A stretch of DNA of 64,000 bases, taken from Parvibaculum sp045863935 (lineage in GTDB: Bacteria > Pseudomonadota > Alphaproteobacteria > Parvibaculales > Parvibaculaceae). Within the stretch, counting starts at the first letter, position 1. Every line of letters starts with the position of its first letter. The DNA lies in NCBI RefSeq assembly GCF_045863935.1, contig NZ_BTVP01000004.1:62001-126000 (forward strand), in the 5' to 3' direction. Under the pieces are notes generated by a model. The model saw only the letters and a program-made list of their open reading frames with translations. It was not told the origin of the DNA and did not search any database. This document shows positions 18,916 through 28,040 of the stretch, piece by piece. The position numbers and the translations under genes were made by a program.

Positions 18916-20466
18916 ATGACCGAAGACCGCATTCTCATCATCGACTTTGGCAGCCAGGTCACGCAGCTCATTGCAAGGCGCGTCCGCGAAAGCGGCGTCT
19001 ATTGCGAGATCGTGCCTTTCAACAAGGTCGAGGAGATGTGGGAAGGCTTTGGCCCGAGAGGGATCATCCTTTCCGGCAGCCCCGCCAGCGTCAGCCGCGA
19101 AAACAGCCCGCGTGCGCCTCAGTTCGTCTTTGAGGCAGGACTGCCCGTTCTCGGCATCTGTTACGGGCAGCAGACCATGACGCTGCAGCTCGGCGGCAAG
19201 GTCGAGGGAAGCGACGAGCGCGAGTTCGGCCGCGCCTCGATTGAGCTGGTCGAGGACACGCCTCTGCTCGACGGAATCGTCAAGAAAGGCGAGAGCGAGC
19301 CCGTCTGGATGAGCCATGGCGACCGCGTCGTCGCCATCGCGCCGGGCTTCAAGGTCGTGGCGCAGAGCCGCGGCGCGCCTTTCGCCGTCATCGCCGACGA
19401 GGAACGCCGTTTCTATGGCGTCCAGTTCCATCCCGAAGTCGTCCACACGCCGCGCGGCCGCGACATGCTGTGGAATTTCACGCATCGCATCTGCGGCTGC
19501 AAGGGCGACTGGACCATGGCCGCCTTCCGCGAAACCGAAATCGCCAAGGTGCGCGCACAGGTAGGGTCGGGCAGGGTGATCTGCGGCCTTTCCGGCGGCG
19601 TCGATTCATCGGTCGTCGCCGTGCTGCTGCACGAAGCGATCGGCGACCGGCTTCAATGCGTCTTCGTCGACACCGGCATGATGCGCGCGGGCGAGGCCGA
19701 GCAGGTCGTCTCGCTCTTCCGCGATCACTACAACATCCCGCTCGTCGCGGTCGACGCGAGCGAGCTTTTCCTCGGCAAGCTCGACGGTGTCACGGACCCT
19801 GAACAAAAGCGCAAGATCATCGGCGCGACCTTCATCGACGTCTTCGAAGCGGAAGCAAAGAAGATCGGCGGCGCGGATTTCCTCGCGCAGGGCACGCTTT
19901 ACCCCGACGTGATCGAGAGCGTCTCCTTCGCGGGCGGACCTTCCGTCACCATCAAGAGCCATCACAATGTCGGCGGGCTGCCCGAGCGCATGAACATGAA
20001 GCTCGTTGAGCCGCTCCGCGAACTCTTCAAGGACGAGGTGCGCGAGCTTGGCCGCGAACTCGGTCTTCCCGAGCAATTCGTCGGCCGCCATCCTTTCCCC
20101 GGACCGGGCCTCGCGATCCGCGTGCCGGGCGAAATCACGCGCGAGCGCCTCGAGATCCTGCGCAAGGCGGACACCATCTATCTGGAAGAAATCCGCGCGG
20201 CCGGTCTCTACGACCGGATATGGCAGGCTTTCGCCGTGCTGCTGCCCGTGCGCACGGTCGGCGTCATGGGCGATGAGCGCACCTACGATTATGTCTGCGC
20301 GCTCCGCGCCGTCACCTCATTGGACGGCATGACAGCGGATTATTATCCCTTCTCTCACGAGTTCCTCGGCCAGGTCTCGACCCGCATCATCAACGAAGTC
20401 CGCGGCATCAACCGCGTCGTCTACGACGTGACCTCGAAGCCGCCGGGAACTATCGAGTGGGAATGA
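18916..20466 (+). CDS. guaA: GMP synthase (glutamine-hydrolysing)
   Basis: 516 aa. Amination of XMP to GMP using glutamine and ATP. Class I amidotransferase domain with LGICYGQQ (nucleophilic Cys) and FHPEVVHT (His, Glu). ATP-pyrophosphatase P-loop GLSGGVDSSVV. C-terminal dimerisation domain ending KPPGTIEWE. ATG 18916 starts the canonical MTEDRILIIDFGSQ. The 3' end of guaA is a known integration site for genomic islands, and an integrase follows at 20785. The tail remains intact, as expected when an element supplies an identical end. Confidence 0.97.
   Translation: MTEDRILIIDFGSQVTQLIARRVRESGVYCEIVPFNKVEEMWEGFGPRGIILSGSPASVSRENSPRAPQFVFEAGLPVLGICYGQQTMTLQLGGKVEGSDEREFGRASIELVEDTPLLDGIVKKGESEPVWMSHGDRVVAIAPGFKVVAQSRGAPFAVIADEERRFYGVQFHPEVVHTPRGRDMLWNFTHRICGCKGDWTMAAFRETEIAKVRAQVGSGRVICGLSGGVDSSVVAVLLHEAIGDRLQCVFVDTGMMRAGEAEQVVSLFRDHYNIPLVAVDASELFLGKLDGVTDPEQKRKIIGATFIDVFEAEAKKIGGADFLAQGTLYPDVIESVSFAGGPSVTIKSHHNVGGLPERMNMKLVEPLRELFKDEVRELGRELGLPEQFVGRHPFPGPGLAIRVPGEITRERLEILRKADTIYLEEIRAAGLYDRIWQAFAVLLPVRTVGVMGDERTYDYVCALRAVTSLDGMTADYYPFSHEFLGQVSTRIINEVRGINRVVYDVTSKPPGTIEWE
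20440..20466 (+). other. Probable ICE attachment site (attL) at guaA 3' end
   Basis: Gene content switches from housekeeping to conjugative element directly after guaA, with an integrase 318 bp downstream. Integration into the last codons of guaA is documented for other islands. No second copy of the guaA tail was found in this window, so attR is presumably beyond the right edge and the exact core is unproven. Confidence 0.4.
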
Positions 20467-20581
20467 TTCAGACCCATCCGAACGCCGTCGATTTTACGCT
20501 ATAGCCCTCCATAACACGCTGAAATAGCTAAATAAATTTCTCGACATCTATCGCCGTCTATCGCGGGGCAAGCCTCGGGAT

Positions 20582-20739
20582 TGACGGTATAGATGACGGT
20601 ATGGCGGCTCTTGTTTCACCGTCAGATTGCATATACCGTCACGGCTTAGAGAGCTTGTGACGGTATTTTTTCGGCATTACTCCTTTGAAATTAAAAGGAA
20701 ATTTGCCGTTGAGGGAGGCCGGTTTTGGCCTGACGGTAT
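20582..20739 (+). repeat. TGACGGTAT repeats, candidate integrase arm or RDF sites
   Basis: Exact copies of TGACGGTAT at 20582-20590, 20594-20602, 20658-20666 and 20731-20739, plus an inverted copy ATACCGTCA at 20633-20641 and a partial accgtca at 20618. They fill the 318-bp gap between guaA and the integrase gene. The spacing and position suit arm-type binding sites of the recombinase or its directionality factor. Confidence 0.55.
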
Positions 20740-20784
20740 AATTGGTGGCTCTCTAGCGTTTTTTGAACGATTTCGGAGGGTCCA

Positions 20785-22041
20785 ATGCTGACTGACGCTG
20801 CCATCAAGGCACTGAAACCAAAAGACAAATTATACAAGGTCGCCGACCGTGACGGTATGTACGTCGCGGTCCAGCCTTCGGGGGCGATCGTGTTCCGCTA
20901 CGACTACCGCATGAACGGTCGCCGCGAGACATTGACGCTCGGCCGGTACGGCTCGGCCGACCTGTCTCTGGCGCGTGCGCGGGAGAAGCTCATCGACGCG
21001 CAGCGCGCCATTCTCGAAGGGCGGTCGCCTGCGCAAGAGAAGCAGCGGGAGAAGCGCCGGATCAAGGAAGCCAAGAGCTTCGGCGAGTTTGGCGAACGCT
21101 GGCTGCAAGAGCACCGGATGGCGGAAAGCACCCGTGCCATGCGCCGCTCGATCTACGAGCGGGACATCCTTCCGACATTTCGGAATCGGCTGCTGACGGA
21201 AATCAGCCCCGAGGATTTGCGCGCGATGTGCGAGAAGGTGAAGGCGCGCGGCGCACCCGCCACGGCAGTCCATGTGCGGGACATCGTGAAGCTGGTTTAC
21301 GCCTTCGCGATCCTGCACGGGGAGAAGGTGCCGAATCCCGCCGAGGAAGTCGGGCCGGCCTCGATCGCCACCTTCGTTCCCAAGGACCGTTCGCTATCGC
21401 CCGCCGAAATCCGCGTCATGCTCAGCCAGCTTGAGCATGTGGCGACCCTGCCGACCATTCGGCTCGGGGTGAAGCTGTTCCTCATCACCATGGTCCGCAA
21501 GAGCGAGCTACAGGACGCGACCTGGGATGAAGTGGACTTCGAGAATGCGGTGTGGTCGATCCCGAAGGAGCGGATGAAGCGCTCCAAGGCGCACAACGTC
21601 TATCTGCCGGAACAGGCGATCGACATCCTCGTTGCGCTCAAGACCTGCGCTGGCAATTCGAGATACCTGCTGCCGTCGCGCTATGATGCGGACGCGCCGA
21701 TGTCGCGGGCGACGTTCAACCGCGTGACCTATGCGGTCGTTGAGCAGGCCAAGAAGGCGGGATTGCCGCTGGACCCGTTCACCGTCCACGATCTGCGCCG
21801 GACGGGTTCGACGCTGCTCAACGAGCTGGGCTTCAACAGCGACTGGATCGAAAAGTGCCTCGCGCATGAGGATGGCCGGTCGTCGCGCGGCATCTACAAC
21901 AAGGCGGAATATGAACATCAGCGTCGCCACATGATGCAGCAATGGGCCAATCTCATCGACGCTTGGGTCGCAGGCCAGAAATACGTCCCGACGCTCTATC
22001 CGGCGACCATGGACCTTCTGGTTCCCGAGCCTAGCCTTTGA
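20785..22041 (+). CDS. int: P4-type tyrosine-recombinase integrase of the ICE
   Basis: 418 aa. N-terminal DUF4102 arm-binding domain (LTDAAIKALKPKDKLYKVADRDGMYV), a SAM-like core-binding region, and a catalytic domain with R in ITMVRKSEL, HDLRRTGSTLL (the HxxR motif), an H/W-box region around AHEDGRSSRG, and Tyr in IYNKAEY. Ribosome site GGAGG precedes ATG 20785. It ends overlapping the AlpA-like gene on the other strand. Expected to catalyse integration and excision at guaA. Confidence 0.93.
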   Translation: MLTDAAIKALKPKDKLYKVADRDGMYVAVQPSGAIVFRYDYRMNGRRETLTLGRYGSADLSLARAREKLIDAQRAILEGRSPAQEKQREKRRIKEAKSFGEFGERWLQEHRMAESTRAMRRSIYERDILPTFRNRLLTEISPEDLRAMCEKVKARGAPATAVHVRDIVKLVYAFAILHGEKVPNPAEEVGPASIATFVPKDRSLSPAEIRVMLSQLEHVATLPTIRLGVKLFLITMVRKSELQDATWDEVDFENAVWSIPKERMKRSKAHNVYLPEQAIDILVALKTCAGNSRYLLPSRYDADAPMSRATFNRVTYAVVEQAKKAGLPLDPFTVHDLRRTGSTLLNELGFNSDWIEKCLAHEDGRSSRGIYNKAEYEHQRRHMMQQWANLIDAWVAGQKYVPTLYPATMDLLVPEPSL

Positions 22042-22300
22042 TGGGCCGGGCCTTCCTCAGATTGACATCTGGGGATGGCGCTCGCTTGATGGCTTTTGCT
22101 CTGGAGGCTTGGCGGCGCTGCTCAAGCCAAGCCTCCACTTCGCCGAGATCCCACACCACGGTTCGGGCGGTCAGATAGAAGCGCTGAGGAAACTCGCCGC
22201 GCTGCTCCATGTCATAGATGGTCGTGTCGGCGAGCGGGACGATCTCGCGGAGCTGATGCCGGCGAATGGTGCGCTTGGTCAGTGGGGGCGACTGGCTCAT
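22031..22300 (-). CDS. AlpA-family helix-turn-helix regulator / excisionase-like
   Basis: 89 aa. Reads LREIVPLADTTIYDMEQRGEFPQRFYLTARTVVWDLGEVEAWLEQRR, the compact winged HTH of AlpA/MerR-type excisionase regulators, with a basic tail. Convergent with and overlapping the integrase 3' end. It may steer excision or repress int. Its ATG overlaps the stop of a possible tiny upstream frame. Confidence 0.85.
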   Translation of the reverse strand: MSQSPPLTKRTIRRHQLREIVPLADTTIYDMEQRGEFPQRFYLTARTVVWDLGEVEAWLEQRRQASRAKAIKRAPSPDVNLRKARPIKG

Positions 22301-22383
22301 TTCCGGCCCCCGTCGTCCGCGATCCGCGTAGTGCGGGCCTTCATGTCTTCATTGTCGGTCGTTCCGATGTTCAGGGTCGCCAT
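22297..22383 (-). CDS. Possible 28-aa leader peptide upstream of the AlpA-like gene
   Basis: Short frame MATLNIGTTDNEDMKART...GGRK whose TGA overlaps the ATG of the HTH gene (ATGA), suggesting translational coupling. No recognisable domain and a weak ribosome site. Confidence 0.35.
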   Translation of the reverse strand: MATLNIGTTDNEDMKARTTRIADDGGRK

Positions 22384-22480
22384 AGCGCGCCTCGCTCCTT
22401 CAGCACCGTGTCCAGGGTTTGCCGGGAGGCGGCCAGCAACGTGACTGCGATCTCCTTGGCATATGGCGGACTGTGGAGGG

Positions 22481-22534
22481 CGATCGGCGGCGTGTAGCGT
22501 GCCGTATTTGCGCCTACGCGCAGAAGGCACCCCG
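22481..22534 (-). promoter_or_regulatory. Transfer-operon box 1 (upstream of AlpA-like gene)
   Basis: Contains TCGGCGGC at 22484-22491 followed by gtgTAGCGT. Read on the plus strand, the 54 bp here strongly resemble 59489-59542 upstream of the excisionase-like operon, including an imperfect TGCGC/GCGCA dyad. It lies about 100-185 bp upstream of the minus-strand genes. Regulator unknown; an FseA-type activator is my inference. Confidence 0.5.
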
Positions 22535-22600
22535 CCGCCGCTAGCGGGAGAAGGTCGAAGCGTTGGGAGCAGCGGAGGCGCAGCCGCTGCCCCCAACGGC

Positions 22601-22816
22601 TTAGCCGGGCGTGCGCCGGGACTTGGCGAAGCCGCGATCGGTGGCGATGAAGCGTTCGAGCATCGGCACGATCAGCTTGGCCGGCTCGATGGCCGCGCCG
22701 CCTTCGGCGAGCAGGCGGCCATATTCGGTGAGATCGCGATGGAGCGCCGCCGGCATCTCCAGCGCGATCTTAACGGGTTTGTCGTCGGCGATGGGGCCGA
22801 GTTTCAGCTTGGTCAT
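22601..22816 (-). CDS. DUF2274 protein at the end of the trb operon
   Basis: 71 aa. MTKLKLGPIADDKPVKIALEMPAALHRDLTEYGRLL matches DUF2274, a small ribbon-helix-helix-like protein regularly found just after trbI in this ICE class. It starts 3 bp after trbI. Function unestablished. Confidence 0.85.
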   Translation of the reverse strand: MTKLKLGPIADDKPVKIALEMPAALHRDLTEYGRLLAEGGAAIEPAKLIVPMLERFIATDRGFAKSRRTPG

Positions 22817-22819
22817 GGA

Positions 22820-23968
22820 TCAGCTCCTGTAGGGCTCGAACACGATGTCGCGCGTGACGATGACCCTGACCGGGAAGCCGGGGCGGATGGTCAGCGTCGG
22901 CGCGACCTGCAACTGGCGCTGGATGATCTGCTGACCGGCCTGATTGATCGTATCCTGTGCGCCGCCACGAATGGCGCGGAGCAGGCGATCGTTGTCGTCG
23001 GTGGCGAGTTCCGCGCCGACGCCGAGCAGGGTCGAGAGCGCGGCGGCCTTGGCGAGATCCCACCAGTGGTAATCGACGCCATCCTCAAGGCCGGCATAGC
23101 CCTGCGTGTCGGCGCCGGGCTGGCGCTCGAGAACGATCGAGCGGCCGTTCGGCATGATGAGCCGGCTCCAGACGAGCAGCACGCGGCGCTGTCCGAATTG
23201 CACGCCGTTGTCATACTGGCCGATCAGGCGCGTGCCCTGCGGCACGAGCAGGATGCGCCCGGTCGGGCTGTCGTAGATGTTCTCCGTGACCTGGGCGGTG
23301 ATCTGGCCGGGAAGATCGGAACGGATGCCGGTGATGAGCGCCGCCGAGATGACGGCGCCGGCCTGAAGCACGAAGGGCGACGCCGGCGGCGTGACGCGAT
23401 CGGGCGTGACCGTGCGCCGGTCTGCGGCCGCATTGAGGAAGGCGAGTTGCTTGTCCTGTCCGGTGGCGGGCTGGCCCGCTGCGCCGGCCAGGTCGAGGCC
23501 CCCGAGACCGGGCATCGCGCCGGATGCGGTTGCGGCCGTCGAGCCCTGCCGCGACTGGAAGAAGACAGTGCTGAGACGGGCGGCCTCTTCTTCGGCACGG
23601 CGGCGTTGCTCGGCCTCGCTGACGCCGGGCGTCGGAACCGCGGGTGTCACGACGGGCTGGCCGTTGTTCTGCGCATCGAGGATCGGTCGGCCGAGATCGC
23701 CGGGCAGCGCCGGCCCCAGGACCGGGCCGGTATAGTCCTTCGGCAATCCCGCAAGGCCATCGGCGGTCTGGCGGTTGCTGGTCGAGTAAAGCTCCTCGCC
23801 GCCATCGCCCGGCGCACGGGTCTGGAGCGCGTAGATCAGCGATCCGCCGATGCCGACCAGGGCGACGGCGGCGACGCTGGCGAGCATCTTGCGCGACAGG
23901 CGGGTGACGCGCGGCGGCTCGCTGCGCAAACGCATGGGCTCGGCGTTGGTGTCTGGGGTCTCTGTCAT
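22820..23968 (-). CDS. trbI: TrbI/VirB10 mating-pore protein
   Basis: 382 aa. One N-terminal membrane helix (MLASVAAVALVGIGGSLIYAL), a Pro-rich periplasmic linker, and the conserved VirB10 C-terminus with GQYDNGVQFGQRRVLLVWSRLIMPNG. Bridges the inner and outer membrane parts of the type IV secretion channel and couples ATP-driven energy state to the outer core. Overlaps trbG by 4 bp. Confidence 0.95.
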   Translation of the reverse strand: MTETPDTNAEPMRLRSEPPRVTRLSRKMLASVAAVALVGIGGSLIYALQTRAPGDGGEELYSTSNRQTADGLAGLPKDYTGPVLGPALPGDLGRPILDAQNNGQPVVTPAVPTPGVSEAEQRRRAEEEAARLSTVFFQSRQGSTAATASGAMPGLGGLDLAGAAGQPATGQDKQLAFLNAAADRRTVTPDRVTPPASPFVLQAGAVISAALITGIRSDLPGQITAQVTENIYDSPTGRILLVPQGTRLIGQYDNGVQFGQRRVLLVWSRLIMPNGRSIVLERQPGADTQGYAGLEDGVDYHWWDLAKAAALSTLLGVGAELATDDNDRLLRAIRGGAQDTINQAGQQIIQRQLQVAPTLTIRPGFPVRVIVTRDIVFEPYRS

Positions 23969-24921
23969 GATTGCGGTCTCCCGTCGGTGCGGACGATCCT
24001 GACGGTTTGCTGGCGGTCGCCGGCGCCAAGGCGGAGCTCGGCCGCGCCGAACAGCCGGTCGACGATCAGGATGTGTTGGTAGATGCGGCTGTTGACGATT
24101 TGGGTTTCGCCATTGGGGCCGAGGACGAAGATCGGCGGCATCTCGCCCTGCACGATGCCGCGCGGGAACTCGACATAGACGCGGCGGCCGTCGTCATAGA
24201 CGGCGATGGGCTTCCACGGCGGATTGTCGCCGGTAAGGCCGTAGCGATAGTTGCGCGCGGCGACAGCCGGAATGACCGGCGTTGCCGGAAGGGCTTGGCT
24301 TCCGCCGCCTGCCGGCTGCGGATAGGCCCAGGCGACGGCGGGCATATAGGGCTTCTCGCCTGAACGCAGCTCGATCATGTAGGTGCGCTTGTCGGTCGTG
24401 ATGACGAGATTGGTGGTGATGTCGGCGCGCGAGGGCTTCACCAGCACCAAGACGCGGCGGCCGACGCCGGAGCCGGATTCGGTATCGCCGATGATCCAGC
24501 GGGCGGTGTCGCCCGCCGCGATCGGCCCGGAGCCGGTCAGGCTCTCGCCCGGTTCGAGCGCGATGCTCGTGATCTGGCCGGGCGCGGCATAGACTTGGTA
24601 GAGCGCGCCCTCCGACCACGGATAGACCTGGATGGCATTGTAATAGCCCTCGCGGCGCGGCTGCACGCGCGCGGCGGCATTGGCGTTCTCGACGCGCCCC
24701 GTGGGCGTGCCGGCGGTCTCGCCGCCGCGCGCGACGGTCCAGGCCGGCGGCGTGTTGAGCGGCTTGGGGCGCTCGTCCGTGACGGTGACGGGCACGGTGG
24801 GCAGCGGCGGCACGCTGGCGTCGTAGCTGATCTCGGGCGGCTTGAAGGTCGCGCAGCCGGCGAGCGCTGAAGCGGACAGCAAAAGGGCGATGGCGGCAGG
24901 CGTGCGGAAAGTGCTCCTCAT
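23965..24921 (-). CDS. trbG: TrbG/VirB9 outer-membrane core lipoprotein
   Basis: 318 aa from the ATG at 24921, which overlaps the trbF stop and begins a lipoprotein signal with lipobox LAGC. The rest resembles VirB9: GQITSIALEPGESLT and a C-terminal module with NYRYGLTG...WKPIAVYDDGRRVYVEFPRG. Pairs with TrbI to form the outer core of the conjugation pore. Confidence 0.95.
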   Translation of the reverse strand: MRSTFRTPAAIALLLSASALAGCATFKPPEISYDASVPPLPTVPVTVTDERPKPLNTPPAWTVARGGETAGTPTGRVENANAAARVQPRREGYYNAIQVYPWSEGALYQVYAAPGQITSIALEPGESLTGSGPIAAGDTARWIIGDTESGSGVGRRVLVLVKPSRADITTNLVITTDKRTYMIELRSGEKPYMPAVAWAYPQPAGGGSQALPATPVIPAVAARNYRYGLTGDNPPWKPIAVYDDGRRVYVEFPRGIVQGEMPPIFVLGPNGETQIVNSRIYQHILIVDRLFGAAELRLGAGDRQQTVRIVRTDGRPQS

Positions 24922-25607
24922 TGGCCCATCTCCCGCGACCAATTGATGGCGTTGACGTAGATGCCGAGCGGATTGGCTTTCAGGCGTTCGGCGTCGCGAG
25001 GCGGCTGAAGCGTGATCGTGAGGATCGCGGTCCAGCGCTGGGTCGAAGCGAGCGCGCCGTTCTCGAACTGCCGCTCCGTCCAAGCGACGCGGAAGCTGTC
25101 GGGCGATGCGCGGATGACGCTGGAGACGTCGACGGCGATCTGCTGCTTGCCGACCTTGGCGAACGGATCGTTAGTGCGAGCATAGTCGTTGAGCGCGCCC
25201 GCGCCGCGATCGGTCGTCCAGTCATAGGCGCGAAGCCAGTTCTGCCGGACGATGATCGGATCGGCGGGAATGCTCCTGACCTGCTCGATGAAGCGGCCGA
25301 GATGCCATGCGATCTGGGGATCGGTCGGGCGGAAGTCGGCCACGGCCGGCGCGACGGCCTGCGATTGGCCGAGCTTGTCGACCTGCACCACCCAGGGCAC
25401 GACGGTCCCGCGCGCGGACTGGATGACCAGCGCCCCGGCGAAGCCCGCCGAGAGGATCAGCGAGCCAAAGGCCATGTAGCGCCAGTTTTTGGCTTGCACG
25501 CGGGCGGAGCCGATGCGTTCGTCCCAGACTTGGCCGGCCTTCTGATAGGGCGTCTCGGGTTGGACGGTCTTGCCGTAATGGGCGGCTGGTCTTTTGAAGA
25601 GGTTCAT
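24918..25607 (-). CDS. trbF: TrbF/VirB8 inner-membrane pore protein
   Basis: 229 aa. Cytoplasmic N-terminus, one membrane helix near residues 45-65 (MAFGSLILSAGFAGALVIQ), then the VirB8 NTF2-like periplasmic fold (VDKLGQSQ, WTERQFENGA). Overlaps trbL and trbG by 4 bp each, showing tight coupling. Confidence 0.95.
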   Translation of the reverse strand: MNLFKRPAAHYGKTVQPETPYQKAGQVWDERIGSARVQAKNWRYMAFGSLILSAGFAGALVIQSARGTVVPWVVQVDKLGQSQAVAPAVADFRPTDPQIAWHLGRFIEQVRSIPADPIIVRQNWLRAYDWTTDRGAGALNDYARTNDPFAKVGKQQIAVDVSSVIRASPDSFRVAWTERQFENGALASTQRWTAILTITLQPPRDAERLKANPLGIYVNAINWSREMGQ

Positions 25608-26968
25608 GAGCGGTCGCTTTCAGAAAGGTTGATGGAAGAACCGGAGCCGTGGCTGTCGCCGGAGCGGACGGCATGAGCGGCAGCGCTGACGCCGTGGCTG
25701 ACCGTCTGGCCGCGCTTCATGCGCTTGGCCCAATCGGGCGGCGTGCCGTCCGAAGTGGCCGATGGCGTGGGCGTGCCGGCGGCAGCTTCGCCGCCGACCG
25801 TTCCCATGGTCGAAGAGCCGCCGGTCGCGCCGAAGCCGGCCTTCGCGCCGTCGCTGAAGCTGGATTTGAGGCTGGCGGCCGCACGGCGAAGCGGCGACAT
25901 GGCCGCGTTGCCCGCTGCGCCGCCGGCTGCGCGCCCGACGCCGCCGAGTCCCGACGCCACACCCGAAGCGCCGGACTTGCCGAGCGAGCCCAGGCTGTAG
26001 GCGGCGGATGCAGCACCCGCCGCGGTCGCGCCGCCGCGCGCTGCTGCCGCGCCACCGGAGAGCAAGGCGGTGCCGCCCTTGGCGGCGAGCATCGCACCGC
26101 CACCGGCGGCCATGGCAGCGCCGCCGACCGCGAGGCCGGTGCCGACCGCTGCGCCCGCGCCGAGCTGCGGGCCGCCGGAGACGAGGCCATTGGCGATGCC
26201 GGGGCCGAAGATGCCGAGACCGACCAGCGAGAGCGCGGCGAGCACGACGGCCATGGCGTCGTCGATGCTCGGGGTCGTGCCGCCGAAGCCCTTGGTGAAC
26301 TCGCCGAACAGGGTCGAGCCGATGCCGATGATGACGGCGAGCACCAGGACCTTGATGCCGCTGGAGATGACGTTTCCGAGCACCTTTTCGGCCATGAACG
26401 AGGTCTTACCGAACAGGCCGAACGGGATCAGCACGAAGCCGGCCAGCGTCGCCAGCTTGAACTCGATCAGGGTGACGAAGAGCTGGATGGCGAGGATGAA
26501 GAAGGCGAGGATCACCAGCGCCCAGGCGAAGAGCAGGCACGCGATCTGGATGAAGTTCTCGAAGAAGGCGACCCAGCCCATCAGGTCGGAAATGGATTCG
26601 AGCAGCGGCCGGGCGGCGTCGAGGCCGGTCTGTGCGACCTTGCCGGGGCGCAGCAGATCGGCGGTTGAGAAGCCGGTGCCGCTGGCCTTGAGTCCGAGGC
26701 CGGCGAAGCTCTCGAAGACGATCTTCGCCAGGTTGTTCCAGTTGCCGATCAGGTAGGCGAAGATGCCGACGAACAGCGTCTTCTTGACGAGCCGCGCCAT
26801 GATGTCGTCATCGGCGGCCCAGGACCAGAAGAGCGCGGCCAAGGTCACGTCGATGACGATCAGCGTCGTGGCGATGAAGGCCACTTCGCCGGACAGGAGG
26901 CCGAAGCCGGAGTCGATGTAGCGGGTGAAGGTTCCGAGGAAATTGTCGATGACGCCTGCGCCGCCCAT
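25604..26968 (-). CDS. trbL: TrbL/VirB6 polytopic inner-membrane protein
   Basis: 454 aa. Several hydrophobic helices in the first 290 residues (FIATTLIVIDVTLAALFW, FIQIACLLFAWALVILAFFILAIQLF), then a low-complexity Gly/Ala/Ser-rich cytoplasmic tail, the standard TrbL layout. Forms the inner-membrane DNA path. Confidence 0.93.
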   Translation of the reverse strand: MGGAGVIDNFLGTFTRYIDSGFGLLSGEVAFIATTLIVIDVTLAALFWSWAADDDIMARLVKKTLFVGIFAYLIGNWNNLAKIVFESFAGLGLKASGTGFSTADLLRPGKVAQTGLDAARPLLESISDLMGWVAFFENFIQIACLLFAWALVILAFFILAIQLFVTLIEFKLATLAGFVLIPFGLFGKTSFMAEKVLGNVISSGIKVLVLAVIIGIGSTLFGEFTKGFGGTTPSIDDAMAVVLAALSLVGLGIFGPGIANGLVSGGPQLGAGAAVGTGLAVGGAAMAAGGGAMLAAKGGTALLSGGAAAARGGATAAGAASAAYSLGSLGKSGASGVASGLGGVGRAAGGAAGNAAMSPLRRAAASLKSSFSDGAKAGFGATGGSSTMGTVGGEAAAGTPTPSATSDGTPPDWAKRMKRGQTVSHGVSAAAHAVRSGDSHGSGSSINLSESDRS

Positions 26969-26971
26969 GGC

Positions 26972-27250
26972 TCACCTTCCTTCTGGTGCGGCCGGCGCGG
27001 GCGCGCGGCCAAGGAAGCGGTCGCGGGTCTCGGACCAGACGCGCAGGCAATCGGCATCGTCGGCCGCTTTCTGGCCGAGCCTCTGGCATCGGCGCTGGCC
27101 TTCGCGCAGCGGATCGCGGTCGGGTTGGTGAAGTGCAGCCGGCGAAGATGCCGGCGATTCCTCCTTGCGGGTCATCTCGATCGCCGTTGCCGTGACGGCG
27201 ACAGCGACGAACACGATAGCGCCGAGGCGGGCCAGCATCTTGCCGTCCAT
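26972..27250 (-). CDS. TrbK-alt putative entry-exclusion protein
   Basis: 92 aa. One N-terminal hydrophobic segment (LGAIVFVAVAVTATAIEM), then a short charged domain with a Cys pair. Position between trbJ and trbL and sequence match the family called TrbK-alt in alphaproteobacterial ICEs, thought to limit redundant entry of the same element. Confidence 0.8.
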   Translation of the reverse strand: MDGKMLARLGAIVFVAVAVTATAIEMTRKEESPASSPAALHQPDRDPLREGQRRCQRLGQKAADDADCLRVWSETRDRFLGRAPAPAAPEGR

Positions 27251-27270
27251 GAGGATGCTCCTTCTGGCGA

Positions 27271-28038
27271 TTACTTGCCGCTGTTGAACATCTGCGCGTT
27301 ACCGGGCTGGTAGCCGGCGCCGGGCGTGAGGAAGCGGCGGCGCTGTTCACGCCCCTGTTCGGCGGCGGCGGCGCGTTCCGCGTCGGTCAGCGCGCTCGCC
27401 CGGCCATTGGCCGAGACGACCGCGACGAGATCGGAAAGCTGCTGCGACTGAAGCGCGAGGAGCTGGTTGCCCGCCTGCGTCGCCTGAAGCGCGCCGGTGG
27501 CGGACTGGCTCTGGCCGACCAGCGCGGACATCTGCGCACGGTTGCTGTCGATGTTGCCGACGACGCCGGCCTGCACGCGCATCGCGTCCTGCAAGCCGCC
27601 GACCGTGTTCTTCCAGCGGTCGCGGGCATTGGCGACGAGCTGCTGATCGGACGCCGAGAGCGAGACGTTCCCGTATTTCTGCTGGAACATCTGGTCGATC
27701 TGCTGGACGTTGAAGGCGATACCCTGCGCCTGCTGGAGAAGCTGCTGCGTCTTCTGAACGGACTGCTGAATCTGCTGGAGCGCCGAGAACGGCAGGCTGG
27801 CGAGGTTCTTCGCCTGATTGATGAGCATCTGCGCTTCGTTCTGAAGCGAGGTGATCTGGTGGGTGATCTGCTCCAGCGTGCGCGCGGCGGTCAGGACGTT
27901 TTGCGCGTAGTTCGAGGGATCGAAGACGATGATGGCGTGCGCGGGCGTCGCCACCATCGGCGAGATCACGAGCGGCGCCGCCGCCAGCATGGTTGCGGCG
28001 AGCGCCATGGCGCGCGAGCGGAAACGACGGATAATCAT
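27271..28038 (-). CDS. trbJ: TrbJ/VirB5-like pilus-associated protein
   Basis: 255 aa from ATG 28038. A signal peptide (MALAATMLAAAPLVISPMVATPAHA) is followed by a Gln-rich helical body with long coiled stretches (ALQQIQQSVQKTQQLLQQAQG). Exported; VirB5-class proteins sit at the pilus tip. Starts 3 bp downstream of trbE. Confidence 0.93.
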   Translation of the reverse strand: MIIRRFRSRAMALAATMLAAAPLVISPMVATPAHAIIVFDPSNYAQNVLTAARTLEQITHQITSLQNEAQMLINQAKNLASLPFSALQQIQQSVQKTQQLLQQAQGIAFNVQQIDQMFQQKYGNVSLSASDQQLVANARDRWKNTVGGLQDAMRVQAGVVGNIDSNRAQMSALVGQSQSATGALQATQAGNQLLALQSQQLSDLVAVVSANGRASALTDAERAAAAEQGREQRRRFLTPGAGYQPGNAQMFNSGK

Positions 28039-28040
28039 GG

